64,000 nt of DNA, from NCBI RefSeq assembly GCF_000423545.1, contig NZ_AUIE01000027.1:49562-113561 (forward strand), in the 5' to 3' direction. Position numbers and translations under genes: made by a program. Origin of the DNA: Metapseudomonas resinovorans DSM 21078 (GTDB taxonomy: Bacteria; Pseudomonadota; Gammaproteobacteria; Pseudomonadales; Pseudomonadaceae). Each line of letters opens with the position of its first letter. The stretch's first letter is position 1. Shown piece after piece: positions 39,406-54,220 of the stretch. The notes under the pieces are model-generated. The model did no database searches. It was given only the letters and a program-made list of their open reading frames with translations, and was not told the origin of the DNA.

Positions 39406-40133
39406 TCAGCGGTAGCGCGCCAGAACCCCTTCGATCTCCCCCGATTCCTTCATCTGCAACAGCGTGCGCAGAATGCGCTGCGTTGGCAGGGCCGGGTCAT
39501 TGCGCACCAGGCAGCTCACAGGTTCCTCTCCAGGGTGGCGACGTTCTCAAGGCGGTCGCTGTCAGGCAGGTCACGGTTGAACCAGTTCAGGGCCAGTTCG
39601 TTGCTCACTGCAAACTGATAGCGCCCGGCCAGCAGCTTCTGTAGTACCAGTTCCTGGTTGCGGGCTTCGTCGCGATGCAGGGCGCCCCGGTCGATCAGGT
39701 GCTGAAGGCGCGGATAGGTGTAACCCAGTACGGTGCCGACGCTTAGCCCGGACAGCGCGTCCGGACTGGTCAGGCGCGGGCTGCCCCTGCGGGCCACGAT
39801 CAGATCGCGCTGGTGGATGAACGGCACGCTCCAGAGGAAGTTCTCGCTGTGGGTGATCCACTTCGGGCGGATATAGCAGCGCACATCGATCTCGCCTTGC
39901 GACAGGGCCAGTTCCACGCGGTTGCGCGGCAGGACCTGGATTTGCGACGGCACATCGAGTCGTTGCACCAGGCGTTCGATCACATCATGAATGATGCCGC
40001 CGACCAGGCGGTTGTCCTCGAGCTCTGCGAGCGGCATGCCCCAGCTGTCCACTGCCGAAAAGCGCAGCGGCGCCGGTGCGGCGTTGCCAAAGGTGCTCCA
40101 GCAGAGGAGAAGGGCGAGGACTAATGAGCGCAT
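39406..40133 (-). pseudogene. Solute-binding-like periplasmic protein, frameshifted near C-terminus
   Basis: Reading from ATG 40133: signal peptide MRSLVLALLLCWSTFGNAAP and a family-3 amino-acid-binding-like domain (LRFSAVDSWGMPLAELEDNR ... IDVRCYIRPKWITHSENFLW ... DALSGLSVGTVLGYTYPRL). The frame stops at 39516 after LERNL. The adjacent frame continues without a break as VSCLVRNDPALPTQRILRTL then LQMKESGEIEGVLARYR, ending at 39406, which is a sensible C-terminal helix for the family. A single missing base in the CC run near 39520 explains this. If it is a sequencing error, the gene is intact at about 242 aa. Function in P. aeruginosa at this locus is unassigned. Confidence 0.8.
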
Positions 40134-40275
40134 CGGGCTCCCTCGTCTGGTTGGGCGGTGCTCCACAATGCCCTTTGCCACATTGATTGAACAGGGCGCC
40201 GTTCGCATCGGATGCAATTTACGCATCGCTCCGCTAGCATTAGCGCCTTCTGCTTTCCAGACGCGATGGTTTTCA

Positions 40276-42441
<2,166 letters not shown>

Positions 42442-42452
42442 GGACAATCACC

Positions 42453-42779
42453 ATGATGAAAGGTGGCATGGCAGGCCTGATGAAGCAGGCCCAGCAAATG
42501 CAGGAAAAAATGCAGAAGATGCAGGAAGAACTGGCCAATGCCGAAGTCACCGGCCAGTCCGGTGCTGGCCTGGTGAGCGTGGTGATGACGGGGCGTCACG
42601 ACGTCAAGCGCGTCTCCCTGGACGACAGCCTGATGCAGGAAGACAAGGAAATCCTTGAAGACCTGATCGCTGCTGCGGTGAACGATGCGGTCCGCAAGAT
42701 CGAGCAGAACAACCAGGAAAAAATGGCAGGCATGACTGCCGGCATGCAGCTGCCCCCCGGCTTCAAAATGCCCTTCTAA
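42453..42779 (+). CDS. Nucleoid-associated protein YbaB/EbfC
   Basis: 108 aa. [20 protein letters not shown] is the typical YbaB start, followed by [20 protein letters not shown] and [21 protein letters not shown] small dimeric DNA-binding protein almost always encoded between dnaX and recR, as here. It starts 11 bp after dnaX. Confidence 0.96.
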   Translation: MMKGGMAGLMKQAQQMQEKMQKMQEELANAEVTGQSGAGLVSVVMTGRHDVKRVSLDDSLMQEDKEILEDLIAAAVNDAVRKIEQNNQEKMAGMTAGMQLPPGFKMPF

Positions 42780-42840
42780 GTGACCATGTGGCGAGCCACT
42801 GCTCTGATGCAGTGGCTACGCCGGTCGCGCCCGGCTTCAC

Positions 42841-42893
42841 GTAGGGTGGGCTTCAGCCCACCGCCGGGATTGGTGGGCTGAAGCCCACCCTAC
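42841..42893. repeat. REP-type palindrome between ybaB and recR
   Basis: GTAGGGTGGGCTTCAGCCCA and its inverted partner TGGGCTGAAGCCCACCCTAC, separated by a 13-base loop, make a long perfect hairpin inside the dnaX-ybaB-recR unit, 30 bp before recR. A different sequence class from the repeats at 9.4, 16.3 and 59.3 kb. Confidence 0.9.
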
Positions 42894-42922
42894 CTCTCAC
42901 TTCCATCCATCCCGAGACGCCC

Positions 42923-43522
42923 ATGAGCTTCAGCCCGCTGATCCGCCAACTGATCGACGCCTTGCGCATCCTGCCCGGTGTGGGCCAGAAGACGGCGCAA
43001 CGCATGGCGCTGCAGATGTTGGAGCGCGACCGCAGTGGCGGGCTGCGCCTGGCACAGGCGCTGACGGCGGCCATGGAAGGGGTCGGCCATTGCAAGCAGT
43101 GCCGCACCCTGAGCGAGGATGAGCTCTGCCCGCAGTGCGCCGACCCGCGTCGCGATGATTCTCTGCTCTGCGTGGTTGAGGGGCCCTTGGATGTATTCGC
43201 GGTGGAGCAGACCGGCTATCGCGGTCGCTTCTTCGTGCTCAAGGGGCATCTGTCACCCCTGGATGGCCTTGGCCCGGAAGCGATTGGCATCCCGGAGCTG
43301 ATTGCGCGCATCGAGGCGGGCCAGTTCGCTGAAGTGATCCTGGCGACCAACCCCACCGTGGAGGGGGAGGCCACCGCCCACTACATCGCCCAATTGTTGG
43401 CGCCCAGGTCCATCACCGTTTCCCGCATCGCCCATGGCGTGCCGCTGGGGGGCGAGTTGGAGCTGGTGGATGGTGGCACACTGGCCCATGCGTTGGCCGG
43501 GCGTCGTCCGATCGGGCTCTGA
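42923..43522 (+). CDS. recR: Recombination protein RecR
   Basis: 199 aa, standard length. Helix-hairpin-helix region ([20 protein letters not shown]), four-cysteine zinc finger CKQC...CPQC near residues 54-72, and a Toprim domain ([20 protein letters not shown] ... [18 protein letters not shown]). It works with RecF and RecO to load RecA at gaps. Position after ybaB is conserved. Confidence 0.97.
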   Translation: MSFSPLIRQLIDALRILPGVGQKTAQRMALQMLERDRSGGLRLAQALTAAMEGVGHCKQCRTLSEDELCPQCADPRRDDSLLCVVEGPLDVFAVEQTGYRGRFFVLKGHLSPLDGLGPEAIGIPELIARIEAGQFAEVILATNPTVEGEATAHYIAQLLAPRSITVSRIAHGVPLGGELELVDGGTLAHALAGRRPIGL

Positions 43523-43629
43523 TCCGCGAGACGTCGAGGCCGATACGGCCGGATCGATGGCGCAACTCTCATCTTGCTAACCAAGCAAGCGCTCGGTAAG
43601 TTCGATCGATCTTACCGGGGAGTCTTGCC

Positions 43630-44778
43630 ATGTCTGCCTATCAGGAATATTTCGACGAGTCCCATCAACTGGTTCGGGACTCTGTGCGCCGCTTCGTCGA
43701 GCGGGAAATCCTGCCCCACATCGCCGAATGGGAAGAGGCCGAGGAGTTTCCCCGCGAGCTTTACCTCAAGGCCGGTGCGGCCGGAATCCTCGGCATCGGC
43801 TACCCGGAGCAGTTCGGTGGCAGCCACGAAGGTGACGTGTTCGCCAAAGTGGCAGCCAGCGAAGAGTTGATGCGCTGCGGTTCCGGAGGGCTGGTGGCTG
43901 GATTGGGCTCCCTGGATATCGGCCTGCCTCCGGTGATCAAGTGGGGGCGCACTGAGTTGCGTGAGCGCGTTGTGCCCCAGGTGTTGGCCGGCGAGAAGAT
44001 CATGGCCCTGGCGGTGACGGAGCCATCGGGTGGATCGGATGTGGCCAGTCTCAAGACCCGTGCCGTGCGGGAAGGCGATTTCTATCGGGTCTCTGGCAGC
44101 AAGACCTTCATTACAAGCGGTGTGCGTGCCGACTACTACACGGTCGCAGTGCGCACCGGTGGCGAAGGCTTCGGCGGGGTCAGCCTGCTGCTGGTGGAGA
44201 AGGGCACGCCGGGATTCACCGTTGGCCGCAAGTTGAAGAAGATGGGCTGGTGGGCCTCGGACACTGCCGAACTGTTCTTTGACGATTGCTTGGTGCCAGT
44301 GGAGAACCTGATCGGCATGGAGAACATGGGCTTCGCCTGCATCATGGCCAACTTCCAGAGCGAGCGCCTGGCGCTGGCGATCATGGCCAACATGACGGCC
44401 CAGCTTGCACTGGAGGAATCCCTCAAATGGGGCTGCGAGCGTGAGGCGTTCGGCAAACCGATTGGCAAGTTCCAGGTGCTCAAGCATCGTCTGGCGGAAA
44501 TGGCCACCCAGTTGGAGGTTTCCCGTGAGTTCACCTACCGCCAGGCCGCGAAGATGGCAGTGGGCAAGAGCGTGATCAAGGAAATCTCCATGGCGAAGAA
44601 CTTTGCCACCGATATCGCTGACCGCCTCACCTATGACGCCGTGCAGATTCTCGGGGGCATGGGTTACATGCGCGAAAGCCTGGTGGAGCGGCTGTATCGC
44701 GACAATCGCATTCTCTCCATCGGCGGCGGTACGCGGGAGATCATGAACGAGATCATCGCCAAGCAGATGAATCTCTGA
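43630..44778 (+). CDS. Acyl-CoA dehydrogenase
   Basis: 382 aa, normal length for the family. FAD/substrate signature LAVTEPSGGSDVASLKTRAV near residue 120, SGSKTFITSGVRADYYTVAV near residue 154, and C-terminal signature YDAVQILGGMGYMRESLVER near residue 336. In the C-terminal segment IGGGTREIMNEI the place where MCAD-type enzymes carry the catalytic Glu before Gly-Thr is Gly, so the base is probably elsewhere, as in long-chain/isovaleryl types. The exact acyl-CoA is not deducible. In P. aeruginosa the gene after recR is also of this type. Confidence 0.92.
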   Translation: MSAYQEYFDESHQLVRDSVRRFVEREILPHIAEWEEAEEFPRELYLKAGAAGILGIGYPEQFGGSHEGDVFAKVAASEELMRCGSGGLVAGLGSLDIGLPPVIKWGRTELRERVVPQVLAGEKIMALAVTEPSGGSDVASLKTRAVREGDFYRVSGSKTFITSGVRADYYTVAVRTGGEGFGGVSLLLVEKGTPGFTVGRKLKKMGWWASDTAELFFDDCLVPVENLIGMENMGFACIMANFQSERLALAIMANMTAQLALEESLKWGCEREAFGKPIGKFQVLKHRLAEMATQLEVSREFTYRQAAKMAVGKSVIKEISMAKNFATDIADRLTYDAVQILGGMGYMRESLVERLYRDNRILSIGGGTREIMNEIIAKQMNL

Positions 44779-44784
44779 ACCGGA

Positions 44785-44816
44785 CCGGAACTTCCGAATG
44801 GGCGTTCCGGTTTTTT
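44785..44816 (+). terminator. Terminator after the acyl-CoA dehydrogenase gene
   Basis: CCGGAAC, 12-base loop, GTTCCGG and six T, 7 bp after the stop codon. Confidence 0.8.
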
Positions 44817-44875
44817 CTGGATCATATATATTACGATCGACATTCAATTTGAACGAGTGACCCAGGAGTAGTCCG

Positions 44876-45409
44876 ATGCGTGATCTGACCCGCGAAGAAA
44901 CACTGCAAGCCTGGCTGGCGGCCGAAGCTGAGATTCGTGCCCGCCTCAAGCCCGGCACCATGAGCATCGCGGACGTGGCGACGTTGAGTCCCCTGGAGTT
45001 CTTCGACGGTATTGGTCAGGGCGATTTGCCGGCGCCACCCATCGGTGAGCTGATGGGTTTTGTGCCCATCGAATGGTCAAAGGACTGCTTCATCTTCCAG
45101 GGCGTGCCGCAGATGCAGCATTACAACCCCATCGGCTCGGTGCACGGCGGCTACGCGGCGACGCTGCTGGATTCGGCGATGGGCTGTGCCATTCACGCCA
45201 ATCTGGAGAGGGGGCAGGGCTACACGACCACCGACCTGCGCATCAGCTACATCCGTGCCCTGACCACCAAAACCGGGCCGGTACGCGCCGAGGGTCGGAT
45301 CATCCACGTGGGGCGTTCCACCGCCCTGGCCGAGGGGCGTATCTACGATGTGGATGGCAAGCTCTATGCGACCGGCTCCACCACCTGCCTGATCCTCGGC
45401 GGGAAGTGA
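44876..45409 (+). CDS. PaaI-type hotdog thioesterase
   Basis: 177 aa. The hotdog signature HYNPIGSVHGGYAATLLDSA MG (residues about 82-103) with HGG is clear, followed by TTTDLRISYIRALTTKTGPV and GRIIHVGRSTALAEGRIYD. It is likely a CoA-thioester hydrolase. Downstream of the acyl-CoA dehydrogenase but separated by a terminator, so not strictly one operon. Good AGGAG site. Substrate unknown. Confidence 0.9.
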   Translation: MRDLTREETLQAWLAAEAEIRARLKPGTMSIADVATLSPLEFFDGIGQGDLPAPPIGELMGFVPIEWSKDCFIFQGVPQMQHYNPIGSVHGGYAATLLDSAMGCAIHANLERGQGYTTTDLRISYIRALTTKTGPVRAEGRIIHVGRSTALAEGRIYDVDGKLYATGSTTCLILGGK

Positions 45410-46023
45410 TTAGCTAGTTGGCGGTCTGTGGGGACTGAGCCAGGAAGGGGGGCTGGCCCAGAAAAAGGTTCTTCGCAGAGTTTGGGGGATGAGCGGGTCG
45501 ACAGTCAGGGAAGTGGGTAAATTGGTGGGAAGTGCTAAAAGCAGTGCTTAAAAGAGGGGGAGTTGATTGGAGGCCACATTCTGCGGGGTCTGTAGGGCTC
45601 AATCGCTCCAGTCCATCATCGGCGCCACGGAGAAGCGGCGGGACAGGGCAGGGCGGTCGGTGGGCTGGGGCTGGGCTTGCGGCTGATTCATCGGTAATGA
45701 CGGCTGTGTTGCGGCGCCGGGCGGCGTGAAGGGCGCGTAGTTTATCAGTAAGCGGGATTTCCCGTCCCGACCACCTCTCGGCGGCGCCTCGCAGTCAAGT
45801 CATCCCGTTGGCGCTTCCAATGTTGTTTCCCCAGGTCGCAGACGTCGGCCGGACGCGCGGCTCTGGCGGTTGCTTCGTGGGAACTTCAGGGCACTGGTGC
45901 AGGTCGGAGAACGCCGTGATTTCCGTCTCTGGCTCACGCAGGTGACGCCGGGGCGGAGCGGATAACCGGCGCAGGCAAAGCCTGTAACCCGCCATACCCC
46001 GAGCCCTGGTGAGAGTGCCCTCG
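45410..46023. other. Non-coding stretch without recognised features
   Basis: 614 bp. Short ORFs in it have no homology I recognise and poor ribosome-binding sites. No terminator, repeat or operator stood out apart from G-rich runs around 45420-45500. Confidence 0.5.
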
Positions 46024-46773
46024 ATGTACGCCACGTGTTTTATGTCGATCCTGACGTTCACCCTTTACGCGGTTTCTTCGCTGCCGGCGTACTCCGCTGA
46101 TCAGTGGGCGGTCCAGGGCAATAACAGTGCGTCAGCTGCCCTATTGGAGGCGGCGTCGCTGCAACTGGAGTTTGGCGAGGTGGAACAGGCTGGCGACACG
46201 CTGGAGCGTGCTTTGCGCATCGAGCCGAACAATCCCGCGACCTTGCATTATCTGGGGCAGGTGCGGTTTCAGCAGGGGCAGTTTGAGCAGGCCATCGCCT
46301 TGGCCAAGAGATCCACTGCGCGCGCTCGCACCAATACCGAGTTGCGCAATCGCAATCTCCAGTTGATCCAGGCCGCCCGGCAGAGCATGGGGCCGGGCGT
46401 GGCGAGTGGTTCGGAAGCGGAGGTCGCGGTGGATGAACAGGCTCAAGTCCGAGTGGGCCTGTATCAGCAACGCGCAAGGCCAAGTGAGGCGGGTATTGCA
46501 GCCGGTGGTCTGGCCACAGCGGAGCAGGACGGCTTCGTAACCGAGTCGCAGGCGGGTGACTGGGAATCCCATGATGCCGGTGGCTTCCAGGCCGCTTCGT
46601 TCGATTCACAGCCGGCGTATGACGAGGTGCGTATCCCGCGTGGCCAGATGCCACCGCGTGGCAAGTGTCGGATCTGGTTCCCTGATCGCCCGGTGGGACA
46701 ACAGCCCGCACCTGGTAAATGCAAGAAGCTGCAGAATCGGGTTCCGCAGGGTGCCTACCTGGTGCGTGGCTGA
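46024..46773 (+). CDS. Exported TPR protein with C-terminal cysteine-containing PPG domain
   Basis: 249 aa. An N-terminal signal segment (FMSILTFTLYAVSSLPAYSA), two tetratricopeptide-type repeats (LLEAASLQLEFGEVEQAGDT and ATLHYLGQVRFQQGQFEQAI), a low-complexity linker, and a C-terminal motif MPPRGKCRIWFPDRPVGQQP then APGKCKKLQNRVPQGAYLV, a two-cysteine module seen in other proteobacterial exported proteins. Probably periplasmic or envelope-associated; function unknown. I chose the ATG at 46024 (GGTGAGAG upstream). Confidence 0.8.
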   Translation: MYATCFMSILTFTLYAVSSLPAYSADQWAVQGNNSASAALLEAASLQLEFGEVEQAGDTLERALRIEPNNPATLHYLGQVRFQQGQFEQAIALAKRSTARARTNTELRNRNLQLIQAARQSMGPGVASGSEAEVAVDEQAQVRVGLYQQRARPSEAGIAAGGLATAEQDGFVTESQAGDWESHDAGGFQAASFDSQPAYDEVRIPRGQMPPRGKCRIWFPDRPVGQQPAPGKCKKLQNRVPQGAYLVRG

Positions 46774-46896
46774 GGCCAGGGTTTGATGGCGCCCAGGTTC
46801 CTGCACATAGAGCTCCCGGCCTTCGACCAAGGTACCCGTGTTGCCGCTTGGGGCGGCAAGGCATAATCGCCGCTTTCTCCCTGCTGGAGCCTTTTC

Positions 46897-47505
46897 ATGC
46901 AGCTCGACTTCACCCAACTGGCCCCGCTGGACGCCTACCGCTGGCTTGCCTCCACTGTTACGCCGCGCCCTATCGCCTGGGTTTCCACACTGTCGAAGGA
47001 TGGGGTCAGCAACCTGGCGCCGTTCAGCTTTTTCCAGGTCATCAGCGACAACCCGCCGACCTTGATGGTGAACGTCAACACCCGTGACGATGGGCAACTG
47101 AAGGACACCCTGCGCAACGTGCAGGACACCGGCGAGCTGGTGATCCAGTTGGTGTCCTTCGAGCAGGCGGAAGCCATGAACGCCAGTGCGGCCTTGTTGC
47201 CCCATGGTGTGAGCGAGTTCGAGAAGTGTGGCATTGCCACCGAAGCGTCGCTGCGTGTGCAGGCGCCGCGGGTGCAGGGCGCGCCGGTGGCTTTCGAGTG
47301 CCGGGTGGCCGAGGTTCAGCCTTATCCACGTGCCAACCCCAACTGTCATCTGGTGTTCGCCGAAGTGCTGCTGGCGCATGTCGATGATGCGGTGTTGACC
47401 GAGGCTGGCCGGGTGGACCCGCATCGCCTGGATCTGGTGGGGCGTCTGGGCGGAAGTGCCTACACCCGCACCCGCGACACATTCAACATGGTGCGGCCGA
47501 GCTGA
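46897..47505 (+). CDS. Flavin reductase-like FMN-binding split-barrel protein
   Basis: 202 aa. The opening STVTPRPIAWVSTLSKDGVS NLAPFSFFQVISDNPPTLM (two adjoining parts) is the FMN-binding flavin-reductase fold of the DIM6/NTAB type; residues RPIAWVST and APFSFF contact FMN in relatives. It ends with GRLGGSAYTRTRDTF. Likely an NAD(P)H flavin oxidoreductase or FMN-binding protein of unknown partner. It converges with the P-type ATPase gene. Confidence 0.88.
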   Translation: MQLDFTQLAPLDAYRWLASTVTPRPIAWVSTLSKDGVSNLAPFSFFQVISDNPPTLMVNVNTRDDGQLKDTLRNVQDTGELVIQLVSFEQAEAMNASAALLPHGVSEFEKCGIATEASLRVQAPRVQGAPVAFECRVAEVQPYPRANPNCHLVFAEVLLAHVDDAVLTEAGRVDPHRLDLVGRLGGSAYTRTRDTFNMVRPS

Positions 47506-47560
47506 GCCCAGCGCCTCCCACCGGCGTCCGACGCGGGTAGGCGGCGCGCTTGTTCGGGCG

Positions 47561-50236
<2,676 letters not shown>

Positions 50237-50497
50237 GGCGTCCTCCTTGGCGAGTCGTGAGTCAAGCCTAGTTCCCCGGGCAATTTCCTTTATTGGCGTG
50301 GGTCAGTTCCTATGGCTTCGTGAGAAGCATAGAAAGCTATCCCAAAGCGACCTCCAGTTAGTCAAAAACAGCATGGCCTCCGAGCTGACAGGATTGTGGC
50401 TTGTCGCCAGTATTCTGCAGCTCCTATGTTCGGCCTTTCAGGGAAGCGGATAGCAGATCGCGTCCATGCAGTTGTCGCCTTGTGGGGAGGTTGGAGC

Positions 50498-52462
50498 ATG
50501 TGGACTGTCTTGCAACGCAGGCTGGCGAGCCTGAGCACGGCCAACAAGCTGATACTGGGGTTCGGCATCGTACTGGCACTCACCCTGGTGGTAGCGGCCA
50601 CCGGCTTCAGTGCTCTGCGCGCGGTGGACGGCCGGGCTCGTCTTCTTGAGGAGATGCGTGCCATCAGCGGTGATGTGCTGATGATCCGGCGCACGGAAAA
50701 GGACTATGCCCTTACCTCTGACGCCAAGCACGCCGAGGCGCTGCGTCAGCAGGCCGAAGCCATAGTCACCCGCAGCGAGGCACTGGCCGCGCAATTGTCT
50801 GGTCCGGGGCGCGAGGCCCTGGGCGAAGTCACCCAGGCCATGGCGGAGTACCGCGCGGCTTTTGACCGTTACGTAGAGCTCACCGACAACCAGCGCCTGG
50901 CGCTGGAGGCTGCCAACTGGCTGGTGGTCAGCGCGTCCAACAGCCTTGACGTGCTGCAAAGCGGTCTGAACGAGGATGGCGTAGACCTGCTGAAGAGTTC
51001 GCAGGGGGCCGAAGGCGCGGAGCTGGTGACCCAGGGCGGGCAGATCAGTCGCGTTTATCAACTGCTCCTGCAGGCGCTCAACCAGGCCCGCCTGCGCCTG
51101 GAGCAGAGCCGGGGCACGGAAGGGGCCGGTGCCCCGCAGATCCAGGAAGCCCTGGACGCTCAGAAGCTCGCCGCCGAGCTGCGCGACGCCATGCAGGACC
51201 CCGGCTACGCCGCCGTGCTCACTGAAGTGATCGGCAACGTCGACTCCTTCAATGAACGCTTGAAGGATTACACCGCGTCCCTGGAGCAGCAGCGCCAGGA
51301 GTACATGCACCTGGCGACCCAGGCTGACCGGGTGGTGCAGGCCGTAGAGCGCGCCTACGAACTGCAAAAGGCCGACATGCGCGCCCAGCAGGATGCCAGC
51401 TCACTGCTGATCCTGCTGGCAGCGGCCCTGGCCTTGGTGATCGGCCTGGCGGCTACTGCTCTGATCAGCCTGTTGATCGTTCGGCCGCTGCGCCGGGTCA
51501 TCAGCCTGGCTCGGCAGATCGCCGAGGGTGATCTCAGTGCCCGCATCGAGGTGCAGCGCCGCGACGAGATCGGTCAGTTGATGGAAGCCATGCAGGGCAT
51601 GTCCGGCAATCTGCGGGACATGGTCGGCCGCTTGCAGGGCGGCGTGGCGCAGATTTCCTCTTCGGCCCAGGCGTTGTCCAGCGTCACCGAGCAGACCCGC
51701 GTAGGCGTGAATGGCCAGAAGGAAGAAACCGACCAGGTCGCCACCGCCATGAGCCAGATGGCCGCCACCGTGCAGGAAGTGGCGCGCAATGCCGAGGCAG
51801 CCGCCAGTTCCACCGAGGCCGCCGACAACCGCGTCAGCACCGGCAGCCAGGTCGTGCGCCAGACCCTGGAGCGGGTCAATCAACTGGCCCGTGCGATGGA
51901 GGAAACCACTTCCAGCATCCAGCGCCTCAGCCAGGACACTCAAAGCATCGGTACCGTGCTCGACGTGATCAAGAGCGTTGCAGAACAGACCAACCTGCTG
52001 GCGCTCAATGCTGCCATCGAAGCGGCCCGTGCCGGTGAGCAGGGACGTGGATTCGCCGTGGTCGCGGACGAAGTGCGGGCGCTGGCGCGGCGGACCCAGC
52101 AGTCCACCGCCGAGATCGAACGGCTGATCGCTACCCTGCGCGATGGCGTGCGCAGTTCGGTGGAGCACATGCAGCAGAGCGAAAGCCTGGTCGGACTGAC
52201 CGTGCAGGATGCCAACCTGACCGAGGAAGCACTGGCCGGCATTGCCGACGCCGTGACCCTGATCCACCAGATGAACCAGCAGATCGCTGCGGCGGCCGAG
52301 CAGCAGAGCGCGGTAGCCGAGGAGATCAATCGCAGCGTCACCAGCATCCGGGATATCGCCGACCAGTCCGCCATGGCCATGGACGAAACGGCAACCTCCA
52401 GCGTCCAGCTCGCGCGGCTGGGACAGGAGTTGCAGGGCATGGCGGGGCATTTCCGGCTCTGA
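50498..52462 (+). CDS. Methyl-accepting chemotaxis protein, HBM-type sensor
   Basis: 654 aa. TM1 at about 18-38 ([20 protein letters not shown]), a roughly 250-residue helical periplasmic domain beginning with [11 protein letters not shown], the style of helical bimodular (HBM) sensors, TM2 at about 307-330 ([20 protein letters not shown]), HAMP domain, and a signalling domain with [20 protein letters not shown]. Known HBM receptors such as McpS and McpK sense organic acids; the ligand here is not determined. I chose ATG 50498 behind GGGGAGG. The protein ends GMAGHFRL without a CheR-tethering pentapeptide. Confidence 0.93.
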   Translation: MWTVLQRRLASLSTANKLILGFGIVLALTLVVAATGFSALRAVDGRARLLEEMRAISGDVLMIRRTEKDYALTSDAKHAEALRQQAEAIVTRSEALAAQLSGPGREALGEVTQAMAEYRAAFDRYVELTDNQRLALEAANWLVVSASNSLDVLQSGLNEDGVDLLKSSQGAEGAELVTQGGQISRVYQLLLQALNQARLRLEQSRGTEGAGAPQIQEALDAQKLAAELRDAMQDPGYAAVLTEVIGNVDSFNERLKDYTASLEQQRQEYMHLATQADRVVQAVERAYELQKADMRAQQDASSLLILLAAALALVIGLAATALISLLIVRPLRRVISLARQIAEGDLSARIEVQRRDEIGQLMEAMQGMSGNLRDMVGRLQGGVAQISSSAQALSSVTEQTRVGVNGQKEETDQVATAMSQMAATVQEVARNAEAAASSTEAADNRVSTGSQVVRQTLERVNQLARAMEETTSSIQRLSQDTQSIGTVLDVIKSVAEQTNLLALNAAIEAARAGEQGRGFAVVADEVRALARRTQQSTAEIERLIATLRDGVRSSVEHMQQSESLVGLTVQDANLTEEALAGIADAVTLIHQMNQQIAAAAEQQSAVAEEINRSVTSIRDIADQSAMAMDETATSSVQLARLGQELQGMAGHFRL

Positions 52463-52552
52463 GTCCGCAGCAAGTGTGGAGGATTCGGCATTCCGTCGTG
52501 CGGACCGGGGCCCTAGAATGGTGCCCCTGTCCAACCGGCCTGGAGTGTTGCA

Positions 52553-53173
52553 ATGCTGAAGATCTGGGGGCGAATCAATTCCACCAACGTGCGCAAGGCG
52601 CTCTGGTGCGCTGAAGAAGCCGGAGTCGCCTACGAGCAGCGGGACGCCGGCGGTGCCTTTGGCCTGGTCAACGAGCCGACCTACCGCGCGCGTAATCCCA
52701 ACGGCCTGGTGCCGATGATCGAGGACGGCGACCTGGTGCTCTGGGAGTCAAACGCCATTGTCCGATACCTGGCGGCACGCTATGCCGCGGGTAGCCTCTA
52801 TCCCGAGTCGCCGGTGGCGCGTGCCGAGGGTGACAAGTGGATGGACTGGGCCACCTCCAGCTTTGCCACACCGTTTCGCGACCTGTTCTGGGGCACCCTG
52901 CGCACACCGCCGGCCGAGCGTAACCAGGCGCTGATCGATACCGCGCTGACCCGCTGCGGTGAGCTGCTGGCCATTCCCGATCGTGCCCTGGCCGAGCGCC
53001 CCTACTTGTCGGGTGAAGCCCTGGCGATGGGCGATATCCCGCTCGGCTGCTTCGCCTACGCTTGGTTCGAGATGCCGATCCTGCGCCCCGAGCTGCCCAA
53101 CCTCGAAGCCTGGTACGCGCGCCTGAAGGCCCGGCCGGCCTACAAGAAGGCGGTGATGACGGCGCTGACCTGA
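52553..53173 (+). CDS. Glutathione S-transferase family protein
   Basis: 206 aa. N-terminal thioredoxin-like domain beginning MLKIWGRINSTNVRKALWCA with NPNGLVPMIEDGDLVLWESN AIVRYLAARY (glutathione-binding cis-Pro and Glu-Ser), and a C-terminal helical domain with GDIPLGCFAYAWFE. The Ser/Asn near residue 10-12 is the likely catalytic group. Possibly detoxification; substrate unknown. Stands alone between the chemoreceptor and the ABC transporter. Confidence 0.92.
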   Translation: MLKIWGRINSTNVRKALWCAEEAGVAYEQRDAGGAFGLVNEPTYRARNPNGLVPMIEDGDLVLWESNAIVRYLAARYAAGSLYPESPVARAEGDKWMDWATSSFATPFRDLFWGTLRTPPAERNQALIDTALTRCGELLAIPDRALAERPYLSGEALAMGDIPLGCFAYAWFEMPILRPELPNLEAWYARLKARPAYKKAVMTALT

Positions 53174-53287
53174 TCCGGCTCGCCGATAGAGCCATTGGAA
53201 CCTAGGCTGAGTGGCAGCGATCCCCGGTTGTATTAGCTGGCACTCGGCCTTATCTAGCCCCTTTCCTTAGAAGCAGACGAATCCATC

Positions 53288-54220
53288 ATGAGTTCCGCCC
53301 TGTCCATCCGGCAGTTGACCAAGACCTACGGCAATGGCTTCCAGGCCCTCAAAGGCATCGATCTGGAAGTGGCCGAAGGTGATTTCTTCGCCTTGCTCGG
53401 CCCCAACGGCGCAGGCAAGTCCACCACCATCGGCATCCTGTCCACCCTGGTGAACAAGACCAGCGGCACCGTCAGTGTTTTTGGCAATGACCTGGACAAG
53501 TCGCCCTACGCGCTCAAGCGCTGCCTGGGCGTGGTGCCGCAGGAGTTCAACTTCAACCAGTTCGAGAAGGTCTTCGACATCGTCGTGACCCAGGCGGGCT
53601 ACTATGGCATTCCAGCGAAGATCGCCAAGGAGCGCGCCGAGCAGTACCTGAACCAGCTCGGCTTGTGGGAGAAGCGCAATTCGGCCTCCCGCGAACTCTC
53701 CGGCGGCATGAAGCGCCGCCTGATGATCGCCCGCGCGCTGATCCACCAGCCGCGCCTCTTGATCCTCGACGAACCCACTGCGGGCGTGGACATCGAGCTG
53801 CGCCGCTCCATGTGGAGCTTCCTCACGGAGCTGAACGAGCAGGGCATCACCATCATCCTGACGACGCACTACCTGGAAGAGGCCGAGCAGCTCTGCCGCA
53901 ACATCGGCATCATCGACCACGGCCGCATCGTCGAGAACACCAGCATGAAGGAGCTCCTGAAGAAGCTGCACAAGGAAACCTTCCTGCTGGACCTCAAGGA
54001 GCCCCTGGAAGTGCTGCCCCAGCTCAATGGCTACCCCGCCGAGCTGGTGGATGACCACACCCTGGAAGTGCAGGTGGAGAAGACCCAGGGCCTGACCGAG
54101 CTGTTCCGTCAGTTGGCCGCCTTGAACATCGACGTGCTGAGCATGCGCAACAAGTCCAATCGCCTCGAGGAGCTGTTCGTGTCCCTGGTGGAGAAAAACC
54201 TGGCGAAGGTGGCCGTATGA
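53288..54220 (+). CDS. ABC-2 type exporter ATPase (YadG-like)
   Basis: 310 aa. Walker A GPNGAGKSTTIG near residue 39, Q-loop VVPQEFNFNQFEKVFD, signature LSGGMKRRLMIARAL near residue 138, Walker B LLILDEPTAGVD near residue 158 and the switch His in LTTHYLEEAEQL. Pairs with the following ABC-2 permease, which it overlaps by 4 bp. The YadG/YadH style pair is conserved in Pseudomonas, cargo unknown. Confidence 0.93.
   Translation: MSSALSIRQLTKTYGNGFQALKGIDLEVAEGDFFALLGPNGAGKSTTIGILSTLVNKTSGTVSVFGNDLDKSPYALKRCLGVVPQEFNFNQFEKVFDIVVTQAGYYGIPAKIAKERAEQYLNQLGLWEKRNSASRELSGGMKRRLMIARALIHQPRLLILDEPTAGVDIELRRSMWSFLTELNEQGITIILTTHYLEEAEQLCRNIGIIDHGRIVENTSMKELLKKLHKETFLLDLKEPLEVLPQLNGYPAELVDDHTLEVQVEKTQGLTELFRQLAALNIDVLSMRNKSNRLEELFVSLVEKNLAKVAV

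Noticed and set aside
45532..45729. 65-codon ORF in the gap after the thioesterase gene
   Set aside because: Random-looking Arg/Gly/Ser-rich translation, no good ribosome-binding site, no neighbour context.
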